Positions 38,763 through 47,455 of a stretch of 64,000 nucleotides of DNA are shown in pieces. The DNA lies in the NCBI RefSeq assembly GCF_023517795.1, contig NZ_CP082928.1, positions 2,604,001 through 2,668,000 on the forward strand. Direction: 5' to 3'. The stretch comes from Pseudomonas fulva. GTDB taxonomy: Bacteria > Pseudomonadota > Gammaproteobacteria > Pseudomonadales > Pseudomonadaceae. The position numbers were made by a program, and so were the translations under genes. Numbering within the stretch: position 1 is the first letter of the stretch; each line of letters starts with the position of its first letter. The notes beneath the pieces were generated by a model. The model saw only the letters and a program-made list of their open reading frames with translations, searched no databases and was not told the origin of the DNA.

Positions 38763-38784
38763 AAAAAGCCGCTCGAAAGCGGCT
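38763..38784 (-). terminator. Terminator after fecR
   Basis: AGCCGCT/AGCGGCT stem with CGAA loop, followed on the minus strand by TTTTT. It overlaps the fecR stop codon, separating sigma/anti-sigma transcription from the receptor operon. Confidence 0.75.
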
Positions 38785-39770
38785 CAGGGTTCGCGGTCGA
38801 CGACTCGCAGCCAGGCTGTCCAAGTGCTGACTCGCCCCTGATAGGGTTGGATGACGGCGCGCAGGGCGGCATCCGGGTTGCGCAGGTCGTAGACGCCGGT
38901 GATGCGCCTGTCGCCCAGTTCATCGTCGCGTAACGCCAGCTTGCCCGGCAGATAGGGGCGCAATTCGTCGAGCACATCGGCAATGCGGGCGTCGCGCACC
39001 ACCAGACGGCCTTGCTGCCAAGCGGCTATCTGGCTGACCGGGAGCGTGTCGCGAGTAACCTGGTCGCTGCCGCGCCACTGCAGCCGGTCGCCTGTGCGCA
39101 GCGCTTCGGCCAAGGTCTGGTTGCCCTCGGCCACCCGCACCGAGCCATGCTGCACCGCGACGGTCAGTTGGCTGGGGCGCACGCTCACGTTGAACGCTGT
39201 GCCGGTCACGGTGATCTGCAGGTTGTGCGCATCGACCCTGAAGGGCCGGCTCTGGTCCGGGGTTACCTCGAAGAACGCCTGGCCGCTGAGCAGGCGTACC
39301 TCACGGCGGTTGCCGTCGAACTCGACGCTGATCGCCGACTGGCTGTCGAGCTGCACGCGGCTGCCGTCGTCCAGTTCGATGCTGCGCTGCTGACCCAGGC
39401 CCGTACGGTAGTCGCTCTGGTAGCGGAGATAGGCGTCAGGGGCCATCCACAGCATGAAACAGGCGGCCAGCGAACCCGCCAGCAGGGCTGGCCAGCGCCG
39501 CCTGCGTGGGCGCTGCGAGCCTGGAGCTGAAACCGCCGCTGTAGCGATGCCGGCGGCCGGTATGCGGGGGCGTTCGGTGGGAGGCGGGGCTGCCGCTGCC
39601 GCGGTCGAGCCGGTCAGTTGCCAGACCCGCTCGGCCTTGCGATAGGCCTCGACATGACGGGGGTCGATGGCCAGCCAGGCGGCCAGCTCGGTCCGCAGCG
39701 CGGCATCCTCGGGGCGCTGCTGGATGCGCAGCAGCCAGTCCAGTGCGGTGTGGGTGAGGTTGCCGGTCAT
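38784..39770 (-). CDS. fecR: FecR-type anti-sigma/signalling protein
   Basis: A 328-residue inner-membrane regulator. An N-terminal cytoplasmic DUF4880 domain binds the sigma factor (WLLRIQQRPEDAAL, PRHVEAYRKAERVW). A basic RPRRRRW stretch and one membrane helix (about 93-110) follow. The periplasmic FecR domain (SIELDDGSRVQLDSQSAI, VTGTAFNV) receives the signal from the receptor STN domain. The gene is 90 bases after the sigma factor gene. Confidence 0.9.
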   Translation of the reverse strand: MTGNLTHTALDWLLRIQQRPEDAALRTELAAWLAIDPRHVEAYRKAERVWQLTGSTAAAAAPPPTERPRIPAAGIATAAVSAPGSQRPRRRRWPALLAGSLAACFMLWMAPDAYLRYQSDYRTGLGQQRSIELDDGSRVQLDSQSAISVEFDGNRREVRLLSGQAFFEVTPDQSRPFRVDAHNLQITVTGTAFNVSVRPSQLTVAVQHGSVRVAEGNQTLAEALRTGDRLQWRGSDQVTRDTLPVSQIAAWQQGRLVVRDARIADVLDELRPYLPGKLALRDDELGDRRITGVYDLRNPDAALRAVIQPYQGRVSTWTAWLRVVDREP

Positions 39771-39860
39771 GGTCGTTGCGGATCGTCCTTAAAGGTGGGC
39801 AAGGGTCGCACACACGCGCCCCTGCGAGCAAAGGACGGCTCAGCGCCGCGGATTTTCAGC

Positions 39861-40385
39861 TCAGCCATTGGCCTGCTCCAGGCGATCGGCGCAATGACAC
39901 AGCGCCTGGTGCACCAGTTGGTGCGCCAGGCCGACGGAAATATTCAGGGTGACGGCGATCTGCTGCAGGGTATGGCCTTCCAGGCGGTGCATGGCGAAGG
40001 CGCGCTGCACGCGAGGCGGCAGTTCAGCCAGGGCCGCGTTGACGAGGCGCAGCTCGGCGCTGGTGCTGGCCTGTTGCTCGGGCCCCGGCTTGTCGTCGGA
40101 GAGGGTTTCGAGCAGCTCGTCGCCATCGGGTTGGCGGCGCTCGGTCGCGTCCCGGCGGCTCAGGTCGAATGCCAGGTTGCGGACGATTCGGTAGAGATAG
40201 CCCACTGGCTGCTCGATCACCGCGTCGACGCTGTCGCGGCTGCTGAAGCGCAGCCAGGCTTCCTGCACCACGTCTTCGGCCTGGGCGCGGCAACTGAGCA
40301 GCGAGGCGGCGTAGTCCACCAGGGCGAGGCGGTGGAGGAGGTACAGGTCGAGTTTGGGATTGGTTGCTGGGGACACGATTGGCAC
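39861..40385 (-). CDS. fecI: FecI-type ECF sigma factor
   Basis: A 174-residue ECF sigma factor. The region 2 motif (AEDVVQEAWLRF, GYLYRIVRNLAFDLSRR) and region 4 helix-turn-helix (LPPRVQRAFAMHRLEGHTLQQIA) are present. The start is GTG; a second in-frame GTG lies three codons on and neither has a strong ribosome site. A Fur-like box lies about 60 bases upstream. It should direct transcription of the receptor operon when FecR is signalled. Confidence 0.85.
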   Translation of the reverse strand: MPIVSPATNPKLDLYLLHRLALVDYAASLLSCRAQAEDVVQEAWLRFSSRDSVDAVIEQPVGYLYRIVRNLAFDLSRRDATERRQPDGDELLETLSDDKPGPEQQASTSAELRLVNAALAELPPRVQRAFAMHRLEGHTLQQIAVTLNISVGLAHQLVHQALCHCADRLEQANG

Positions 40386-40442
40386 TGCCGCAAGCCGTGC
40401 ACAGCGGGCGTGCCACAGCGAGCGAGCATGTTAGCTTATCGT

Positions 40443-40461
40443 GAGAATTGTTATCAATAAG
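40443..40461. promoter_or_regulatory. Fur-box-like sequence upstream of fecI
   Basis: GAGAATTGTTATCAATAAG matches the 19-bp Fur consensus at 12 positions. It lies 58-76 bases upstream of the fecI start and overlaps the last codons of cyaA. Position fits iron-repressed sigma factor expression; binding is predicted only. Confidence 0.5.
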
Positions 40462-43303
40462 GTCTGGGCGCGGCCAGCGCACCGTTCAGTGCCTCTTCGA
40501 GGCTGGCCTTGTAGCGCAGGTAATGCACTGCCGAGGGTTGCCTGTCGCCGAGCAACGCGGAAAGGTCCAGGTCGGTGATGTAGCAGGGGTAAGGCTGCTC
40601 CTCGCTGCGCTGGGCGAGGATATGCCGGGCCACGGTGGCGAACAGTTGCTCGCCGTGTTCGAGCTCGGAAAATTCCCGATGATTGCAGAACAGGCTGATG
40701 TAGGCGCGCGGGCCGGTGCCCGGCTCGACGATGGCCTGCACGTCATAGAACGGCAGGCTGACTTCGCTCTGCGGCGCCGGCCTGGGTTCCAGGCGTTGCG
40801 CGCGCAGCGGGGCGGCGGGCAGCAGTTGGTGGTAGAGAATTTCCAAGGGCTGTGGCGGCCCTTCCAGGGCCTGGGCGGCGTCGCGTCGATACAGCAGCGA
40901 TTGCAGGAAGCGGTGCAGCGGCGTCAGCAGGCTGGTTTCGTTATGGAACGGCGCCTGGCTGCGCCACAGCGCGCCGCATTCGTCCAGCACGCTGATCTGG
41001 GCCAGACCGTCCGCTTCGTGCAGGCGGTAGAACACCTGGATGCACCCAGGGCGCCCGGCCTCGAGGATCAGCGCCAGGTCGTCGCCTGTCAGCGCGTTGC
41101 GGTCCAGGCGCAGCGCGCTGTACTCGGCGCGGTCCTGGGCCAGGTGCTCGAGCAGCGCCGGCCGATCCTCCAGCGTGCTGTGCCGGACGTTGCCGGGTGA
41201 CAGGTCGAGCAAGTGATAGCGGCGAGCGATCTGCAGCAGGTAGCGCGGCCGCTCGCCGCTGTCGAGGCAGTCGATCAACTCGCCGAGCAGGCCCTCGACC
41301 CTCTCGACGATGGTCGCGGCACGGTTGCGGCAATAGCAGAGCACCCGCAGGTTGGCACGCTCATCGCCGGCGGGCAGGGCATTGAGTACGTCGCTCAGGC
41401 AGTCGAGCAGGGCGGTGGAACCCTCGTAACGTTCGACCAGCAGCTCGTTCCAGCTGTTGAGGGTGATCCGGTCGAGGGTCAGCACCAGGTTGTCGCGCAC
41501 GCCCGAGTAGCCCAGGGGGTCGGTGCGCTCACTGGTCATGTGCACATTCATCTGGCTGTGCTGCCTGAGCGGGTCGCGGCCGACGTTGATCAGCAACAGC
41601 TCCTCGGCCGGCCGACGCGGTCGCGCCAGGGCGGCCTCGGTCGCGGCTGGCAACGGCATGGGCAGGTTCTGGGCCAGGCAGCCGAGCAACTGGCTGAGTT
41701 CGAACTCGGTGAGGTCGCTGTCGCCCGGATGCAGTGACAGGTGGGTGCCGCTGTCGATCACGCCGTTGCGGTGACTCCAGGCGAGCAGCTCGATCAGGCT
41801 GCGGGCCTGGCGCAGGGGCGCGAAATCCTGCCATTCCTGAGCGCCCAGGCTGCCGTTGTACAGCGCCCAGCGCTCGCCCTTGGGCGTCGGGTTATGCACC
41901 AGGGTCAGGGTATCTTCGCCCAGGTCCGGGGCGATGCCCGGGTTGATGAATTCCACCTTGCCGGCGCGACGTTCGAAGGCGGCATACAGGCGGCGGCCCA
42001 GCACGGCCAGGTCGCGGCTATCGGCCGCCACGCCATCGGCGCGATGGCGGGCGAACAGCGACAGGAAGCGGTAGCTGTAGTTGAGTTCGTTGACCAGTGC
42101 CTGGCGCTCGGCGACGACCTGGCGGACCTTCCACTGGCTGCGGCTGTCGAGCAGGATCAACTGGCGCTCGCCCCAGCCCCACTCCCCCGTCAGCCGCTCG
42201 AGCAGCAGGCGTTGCCAGCTCTTTTCGCGGTGGCGCGGCGGTTTGCTGATCTTCTTGTTGACCTTCAGGTACAGGCAGCGCCTGACCAGCTCCAGGCGCT
42301 CGGTTTCGCCACGCGCCTGCAGGTATTCCTCCAGACGGCGGTAGATCAGCACATAGGGATCCAGTTCGTCGAGGTCGAGCAGGCCGTTGTAGACCGCCTG
42401 CTTGAAACGCAGCGACAGGCAACGTACCTGGGGATGCTCGCTGGCATAGACCTCGGTGAGCAGCAACTTGAGCGCCGACTTGTAGGGCGATTCGATTCCC
42501 TTGAACAGCTGCCACATGCCGGCACCGAGAAACTCACCAGCCGGCACCTGGGCCAGGTGGCCGAAATCGAGCACGTCTTCGGCGCGGACGAAGCGCTTGC
42601 TCAGCAGGGTCTCGGTCACCTGGGCGTAGCGATGCTCGTCGCCGGCCGGCACCAGCCACCACAGCGGCATGCGCCCGCCTAGCCAGATCGCCGTGCGGTA
42701 GAACTCGTCGAGGAGCAGGAAATGCTGGGTGGTGCCGCAGTCGTCCGAGGTCAGCTGCGCTTCGCGGGCGCCGCTGCGAAAGCGCTCGGGGTCGATCAGG
42801 AAGAAGTGCGCCTCGGCGCCCTGGCCGGCCGCCCAGCTCTGCAGCAGGTCGCATTTGCGGCGCAGGGCTTCGCGGCTGCCCTCGTCGAGATCGCTGGCGT
42901 GGCAGACCCACAGGTCCATGTCGCTCTGCTCGGCCTGGGCCACGGTGCCCAGGCTGCCCATCAGAAACAGGCCATGGATGGGCGTCGGCGCTTGGGCGCG
43001 AGCCGGCTTGTAGGCGAACGAGCGGGTCAGGCGCTGGGCTTCGGCCAGGAGCTCGGGCGAAGGTTCGAAGTGGGCCAGCCCGGCCGGCGTCTGCGCCGAT
43101 ACATAGCCGGGCAGCAGCGGATGATTGACGTGGAACAGCAGTGGCAGCAACGTCAGCACGCGTTGCTGGCGGGGCGACAGGGCCTGCATGGCGCGCTGCT
43201 GACGACCGTGGTTGATGCGCATGAAGCGCGCACGCAGCTGGGTCAGCACCTTGCGGTCGATGCCGTCATCGATGTCGGGGCGCAGGGGAAGGTGGCGCGT
43301 CAT
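40454..43303 (-). CDS. cyaA: Class I adenylate cyclase
   Basis: A 949-residue enterobacterial-type adenylate cyclase making cAMP for Vfr/CRP control. The nucleotidyltransferase core GSLGTVAQAEQSDMDLWV is at about 116-133, with DCGTTQHFLLLDEFYRTA and WLVPAGDE further on. The C-terminal half is the regulatory region. The ATG at 43303 (MTRHLPLRP) is chosen because the 33 upstream codons lack family sequence. Monocistronic or transcribed with the small upstream genes at a distance of about 105 bases. Confidence 0.92.
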   Translation of the reverse strand: MTRHLPLRPDIDDGIDRKVLTQLRARFMRINHGRQQRAMQALSPRQQRVLTLLPLLFHVNHPLLPGYVSAQTPAGLAHFEPSPELLAEAQRLTRSFAYKPARAQAPTPIHGLFLMGSLGTVAQAEQSDMDLWVCHASDLDEGSREALRRKCDLLQSWAAGQGAEAHFFLIDPERFRSGAREAQLTSDDCGTTQHFLLLDEFYRTAIWLGGRMPLWWLVPAGDEHRYAQVTETLLSKRFVRAEDVLDFGHLAQVPAGEFLGAGMWQLFKGIESPYKSALKLLLTEVYASEHPQVRCLSLRFKQAVYNGLLDLDELDPYVLIYRRLEEYLQARGETERLELVRRCLYLKVNKKISKPPRHREKSWQRLLLERLTGEWGWGERQLILLDSRSQWKVRQVVAERQALVNELNYSYRFLSLFARHRADGVAADSRDLAVLGRRLYAAFERRAGKVEFINPGIAPDLGEDTLTLVHNPTPKGERWALYNGSLGAQEWQDFAPLRQARSLIELLAWSHRNGVIDSGTHLSLHPGDSDLTEFELSQLLGCLAQNLPMPLPAATEAALARPRRPAEELLLINVGRDPLRQHSQMNVHMTSERTDPLGYSGVRDNLVLTLDRITLNSWNELLVERYEGSTALLDCLSDVLNALPAGDERANLRVLCYCRNRAATIVERVEGLLGELIDCLDSGERPRYLLQIARRYHLLDLSPGNVRHSTLEDRPALLEHLAQDRAEYSALRLDRNALTGDDLALILEAGRPGCIQVFYRLHEADGLAQISVLDECGALWRSQAPFHNETSLLTPLHRFLQSLLYRRDAAQALEGPPQPLEILYHQLLPAAPLRAQRLEPRPAPQSEVSLPFYDVQAIVEPGTGPRAYISLFCNHREFSELEHGEQLFATVARHILAQRSEEQPYPCYITDLDLSALLGDRQPSAVHYLRYKASLEEALNGALAAPRPY

Positions 43304-43408
43304 GCTCGGGCTCTGCCGGGTGATGAGCAAGCCTACAGGCGCGGCGTGCCTGCTCGCAATGACCGCCGGGAAGGGCCTGCCGCATCGGGCGGCAGGCAGC
43401 ATCAGGCG

Positions 43409-43654
43409 TCAGCGTGCCTGGGCAGTGGTGAGGATGGTTTTCAGGCTTTGCGCATGCTCGGCGGCTTCGTGGCCCAGGCGGGTCAGGTAGCCGCCATCAG
43501 GGAGGGTGATCAGGCCCTTGTCATGCAGGCGCCCGGCAGCGGCGACGGCCGACGAGGCGGCATCGTGGTGGATTTTCAGACCCTCCTGACCATTGTCGAG
43601 GTTGAACAGCAAAAGAATTTCCAGTTCGGCGACCAGATCGGCATTAAAGACCAT
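43409..43654 (-). CDS. TIGR02647 family small protein
   Basis: An 81-residue protein with the pattern LVAELEILLLFNLDNGQEGLKIHHDA and a C-terminal GYLTRLGHEAAEHAQSLKTIL, as in TIGR02647 proteins of pseudomonads. It looks like a small winged-helix fold. Function unknown. The start lies 11 bases inside the upstream binding-protein gene, so the two are coupled. Confidence 0.75.
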   Translation of the reverse strand: MVFNADLVAELEILLLFNLDNGQEGLKIHHDAASSAVAAAGRLHDKGLITLPDGGYLTRLGHEAAEHAQSLKTILTTAQAR

Positions 43655-44498
43655 GGTGACTCCTGCCTGTTGTTGTGGTGCACGGCACGGGCCGTGAGTC
43701 GCGGGTTTGCCCCGCAGGCAGAGTGTAGTCAAGGCGGCGGCAGTTCGCCGGGGCGTGCTGCCAGCGGTCGAGAATCTTCTGGTAGCGGCCATCCTGGCGC
43801 AGGGCGCGCATGCCTTGCTCGAAGCGCTGCAGCAGCGCCACCGCATCGGGGTTGCTGCGCGAGAAGCTCAGATAGAGCGTGGGGCTGTCGAGCGTCTCCA
43901 GGGCCACGAACTGCCCGGCCAGTTGCGGATTCTCCCTGAACAGTGCCTGGGCGGTGCCGCGATAGGCGGCCACGAAGTCCACGCGGCCGTGCTGCAGCAT
44001 GAGAAAGCCACTGAGGTCGCGGCGCACCGGGACGCGGATCACCTGGTTCGCGTTGTCCAGGCGCGCGCCGTATTCGTAGCCGATGGTTACGGCCACCCTG
44101 CGCCCGGCCAAGTCCTGCGGCGTGCCCTCGAGCGGCACCGCATCGCGGCGTGCCCAGAGCAGGATATCGTCGCTGAACAGCGGCTCGTCGGGGATCAGGT
44201 AATCGGCGTCGATGCGCGCATCCGGCGCAGTATTGAAACAGGCCGCCAGCGAGCCCTCCCGGGTCATCTGCATGCAGCGAGAATAGGGGTAGGGCACCAG
44301 TTCCACGGGCGTTTCACTGGCGGCGAAGGCCGCCTCGACGATATCCACCGACATGCCCTGAATCCTGCCGTCGCGGTAGGCGGTATAGGGGTACCAGTCG
44401 TCCTCGGCACCAATGCGCAGCACGTGCTCGGCCTGCGCCATGGCGCTGAGGGCGAGCAGCAGGAGCAGGCACGGGCTGAGGAATGTGGAAGGGCGCAT
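43644..44498 (-). CDS. Family 3 periplasmic amino-acid-type binding protein
   Basis: A 284-residue solute-binding protein with signal peptide (LLLLLALSAMAQA-EH) and the family 3 fold: IGAEDDWYPYTAYRDGRIQGMSVDI at the start, YSRCMQMTREGSLAACF, and GRRVAVTIGYEYGA. No ABC permease is near. The C-terminal 30 residues are a Thr/Arg-rich tail without fold. Such orphans in Pseudomonas may sense or bind amino-acid-like ligands; ligand unknown. Confidence 0.8.
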   Translation of the reverse strand: MRPSTFLSPCLLLLLALSAMAQAEHVLRIGAEDDWYPYTAYRDGRIQGMSVDIVEAAFAASETPVELVPYPYSRCMQMTREGSLAACFNTAPDARIDADYLIPDEPLFSDDILLWARRDAVPLEGTPQDLAGRRVAVTIGYEYGARLDNANQVIRVPVRRDLSGFLMLQHGRVDFVAAYRGTAQALFRENPQLAGQFVALETLDSPTLYLSFSRSNPDAVALLQRFEQGMRALRQDGRYQKILDRWQHAPANCRRLDYTLPAGQTRDSRPVPCTTTTGRSHHGL

Positions 44499-44576
44499 CC
44501 GAGCTGGTCCACAGGGGCTTGGGGCAACGCTAGCAGCGCCCCGGGTGGTAAAGGAGGCGGTTGGCCGTGGCGGTGC

Positions 44577-44852
44577 TCAGGCTTCGTCGGGCAGGGTCGG
44601 CAGGGCGCGCAGCAGTCGCTCGTAGTTCTCGGCATCGAAGGGGCGGTCTTCGCGCAGCATGGCATCCACTTCGTGGGCCAGCACCATGGCCATCATCTGC
44701 ACGCTTTCCTCACGCTCGTGGCCGACCAAGGTCAGTTTGTTCAGCACCGCCTGCGCGAAGGCCGGCTCGCCGGATTCCAGCTGATTCTCGATGGCCTGCA
44801 CCAGGGTGTTCTCGGTAAAGGTGTCGTCGTCGTGCTCGTCGGCGGTGCTCAT
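44577..44852 (-). CDS. Conserved hypothetical protein
   Basis: A 91-residue acidic, helical protein (about 20% Asp/Glu) with MSTADEHDDDTF at the start and FDAENYERLLRALPTLPDEA at the end. I do not recognise a family. The codon use matches its neighbours and the ATG at 44852 is the last Met before the conserved-looking sequence. It is 78 bases upstream of the binding-protein gene. Confidence 0.65.
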   Translation of the reverse strand: MSTADEHDDDTFTENTLVQAIENQLESGEPAFAQAVLNKLTLVGHEREESVQMMAMVLAHEVDAMLREDRPFDAENYERLLRALPTLPDEA

Positions 44853-45006
44853 GGGGCGCGGCTCCGTGGTGGCTGAATAGATCGCAGTGTGACAGCTGCG
44901 CCTGGAAAATGGCCATGGCAAAAATTACTCCTACAATATGGGAGCTTGTTTCGCATGTTGAGAATTGCCAGGAAGCCGATTAGAGTCCATTGCCAGGAGA
45001 GACCCC

Positions 45007-45804
45007 ATGTCCGACAAAAACACCAATCAGGCACCCACCGGTGCCCAGGCGCTGTTCCGCGGCCTGGCCGTTATCGACGCCGTTGCCCAGGGTGCCAGCA
45101 GCCTGGTGGATATCGGCGCGGCCATTGGCTGCACGCGCAGCACCACCCATCGGCTGATCGCCGCACTGGTGCAGGCCGGTTATCTGCGCGCCATCGGCGG
45201 CAGCGCGGGTGGTTATCAGCTGGGCCCCAGGCTCATCGAGCTCGGCTACAAGGCGCGTGCGCAGATGCCGCTGGCCAATGTCGCGCGGCCGCATCTGGAA
45301 GCGCTGGCACGCCTGACTCAGGACACCGTGCACCTGGGCGTGCGGGAGGACGGCGATGTGCTCTACATCGAGAAGCTGCCCAGTAGCCGTGGCCTGGAAA
45401 TGCGCTCGCGAATCGGCCTGCGCATGCCGCTGGCGCTGACCGGCATCGGTAAGTCACTGATGCTCGACCTGCCCGAGGCCCAGTGGCAGGCGCTCTACCA
45501 GCAGGGCCTGCAACGCCGAGCCGGGCAGTCGGGCCTGCGCGAGGAATTCACCCCCTGGGACGATTTTCGCGCGCTGATGAACGGCTATGCCGACGGCGGT
45601 TTCAGCTTCGACCTGGAAGAGAACGAGCTGGGCGTGCGTTGTGTCGCCGCCCCGGTGCGTGACGCCAGCGGGCAGATCGTCGCTGCACTGAGCGTCGCCA
45701 GCGCCATCCCCTACATGCCGGAGACACGCCTGCAGGAGCTGCGCCCAGAGGTGATCGCCTGCGCCGTGGCCATTTCCCGAGAACTGGGCTGGAGCGCCTC
45801 ATGA
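45007..45804 (+). CDS. IclR-family transcriptional regulator of the sugar-acid operon
   Basis: A 265-residue IclR regulator. Winged-helix DNA-binding domain in residues 15-75 (ALFRGLAVIDAV, TRSTTHRLIAALVQAGYLR) and IclR effector domain from about 90 with VHLGVREDGDVLYIEKL and APVRDASGQIVAALSVAS. AGGAGA precedes the ATG. It overlaps dgoK by 4 bases, so it is transcribed with the genes it likely controls. Effector probably a hexonate intermediate, by inference. Confidence 0.88.
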   Translation: MSDKNTNQAPTGAQALFRGLAVIDAVAQGASSLVDIGAAIGCTRSTTHRLIAALVQAGYLRAIGGSAGGYQLGPRLIELGYKARAQMPLANVARPHLEALARLTQDTVHLGVREDGDVLYIEKLPSSRGLEMRSRIGLRMPLALTGIGKSLMLDLPEAQWQALYQQGLQRRAGQSGLREEFTPWDDFRALMNGYADGGFSFDLEENELGVRCVAAPVRDASGQIVAALSVASAIPYMPETRLQELRPEVIACAVAISRELGWSAS

Positions 45805-46778
45805 CCGAACGCCCCACGCCGACGCTGATCGCCCTCGACTGGGGAACCTCATCGCTACGTGCCTACCTGCTCGGCGACGGCGGTCGGGTGCTGGCCATGC
45901 AGAGTCGGCCATGGGGCGTGCAGCACACGCCAGATGGCGACTTCGCCCGCGCTTATGCAGAGTTGGTCGGAGACTGGTACCGTCAATGGCCGGGGTTGCC
46001 GGCGCTGGCGTGCGGCATGATCGGCAGCCGCCAGGGCTGGCGCGAAGTGCCGTATGCACGCTGCCCGGCGACGGTGAACGACCTGGTCGACGGGCTGCTG
46101 GCCCTGGATACGCCCGGCGGCACGCTGCATCTGCTGCCGGGGGTGCTCGATGCCAGCGCCTTGCCCAACGTGATTCGCGGCGAGGAAACCCAGGTGTTCG
46201 GCGCCCTGCAACTGGCCCCCGAACTGTGCGAGAGCGCGCTGCTGGTGCTGCCCGGTACCCACAGCAAATGGGTCACGGTGCGCGAGGGGGCGATCAGCCA
46301 CTTCACCACCTATATGACCGGCGAGCTGTTCGCGGTCCTGCGCGATCATTCGATTCTCGGCCGCCCGGCCCGCGAGGCGGGCAGTGAACGCAGTGATGAG
46401 GCCTTTCAGCGCGGCCTCGACGTGGCCCGTAGCAGCGCTGCCGAGGGGGTGTCCGGCCGTTTGTTCAGTACCCGCAGCCTGTTGCTTACCGAGCGCCTGA
46501 CGGCCGGCGAAAGCCTGGATTATCTGTCTGGCTTGCTGATCGGCGAGGAGCTGCGCAGCGTGCTTGCCAGCCTTGAAGGTGCCGCCTGCCCGCCACTGGT
46601 GCTGATTGGCGACGCCCACCTGTGCGACCGCTATCGCCTGGCCCTGGCGCGCTTTGGCGTGGCGTCCGTACGGACACTGGAGCATGCCGGTGTCGCTGGT
46701 CTCTGGCACCTGGCCTGCGCGGCCAGGTTGATCACCGCAACGCCCATCCCCGTTCCGAGGAGTGCCCCGCATGTCTGA
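45801..46778 (+). CDS. dgoK: 2-dehydro-3-deoxygalactonokinase
   Basis: A 325-residue sugar kinase that phosphorylates 2-keto-3-deoxygalactonate at C6. Actin-fold phosphate motif ALDWGTSSLRAYL at the start, GMIGSRQGWREVPY, and LVLPGTHSKWV in the middle are typical of DgoK. Coupled to the IclR gene and overlapping dgoA by 8 bases. Confidence 0.9.
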   Translation: MTERPTPTLIALDWGTSSLRAYLLGDGGRVLAMQSRPWGVQHTPDGDFARAYAELVGDWYRQWPGLPALACGMIGSRQGWREVPYARCPATVNDLVDGLLALDTPGGTLHLLPGVLDASALPNVIRGEETQVFGALQLAPELCESALLVLPGTHSKWVTVREGAISHFTTYMTGELFAVLRDHSILGRPAREAGSERSDEAFQRGLDVARSSAAEGVSGRLFSTRSLLLTERLTAGESLDYLSGLLIGEELRSVLASLEGAACPPLVLIGDAHLCDRYRLALARFGVASVRTLEHAGVAGLWHLACAARLITATPIPVPRSAPHV

Positions 46779-47394
46779 TAGCTATCTGCAGCAATTGCCA
46801 CTGATCGCCATTCTGCGTGGCGTCACGCCCCAGGAGATCGTGCCGGTCGGCCTGGCGCTTTATGACGCCGGCTTTCGGCTTATCGAGATTCCGCTGAACT
46901 CGCCCCAGCCGTTGCAGAGCATCAGCCTGCTGGCGGCCGAGTTGGGCGACAGCGCGCTGATCGGCGCCGGCACCGTGCTGAGGACCGAGCAGGTCGAAGA
47001 GGTGGCGCAAGCCGGTGGGCGGCTGATCGTGTCGCCCAACTGCAACCCCGAGGTGATTCGTGCCACGCGTCGTGCCGGGCTGTTCAGCTCGCCGGGCGTG
47101 GCGACGCCGAGTGAGGGGTTTGCGGCGCTGGATGCCGGCGCCCAGGTGCTCAAATTGTTTCCCGCCGAGCAATTCAACCCGTCGATCGTCAAGGCGTGGC
47201 GCGCGGTGTTCTCGCGGGATATCGCCCTGCTGCCGGTGGGGGGCATCACCCCTGACGCAATGGCGGCCTATGTCGCCGCGGGCGCCAGCGGCTTTGGTCT
47301 CGGTTCGGCACTGTACAAACCGGGCATGAGTGCTGCCGAAGTGGGCGAGAACGGCAAGGCCTTCGTGGCCGCCTGGAGGGCCACGCAACACTGA
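46771..47394 (+). CDS. dgoA: 2-dehydro-3-deoxy-6-phosphogalactonate aldolase
   Basis: A 207-residue class I aldolase that splits the DgoK product into pyruvate and glyceraldehyde-3-phosphate. Schiff-base Lys128 is in QVLKLFPAEQF and the proton-relay Glu39 in LIEIPLNSP; GAGTVL and GVATPSE are conserved. ATG 46771 follows GAGGAG by 8 bases, inside dgoK. No dgoD dehydratase is present nearby. Confidence 0.92.
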   Translation: MSDSYLQQLPLIAILRGVTPQEIVPVGLALYDAGFRLIEIPLNSPQPLQSISLLAAELGDSALIGAGTVLRTEQVEEVAQAGGRLIVSPNCNPEVIRATRRAGLFSSPGVATPSEGFAALDAGAQVLKLFPAEQFNPSIVKAWRAVFSRDIALLPVGGITPDAMAAYVAAGASGFGLGSALYKPGMSAAEVGENGKAFVAAWRATQH

Positions 47395-47455
47395 GATTCG
47401 CTGCACCCGACCACCATGACAGCCGTACTCGACAATAATAAAAGGAGAGCTCGTT

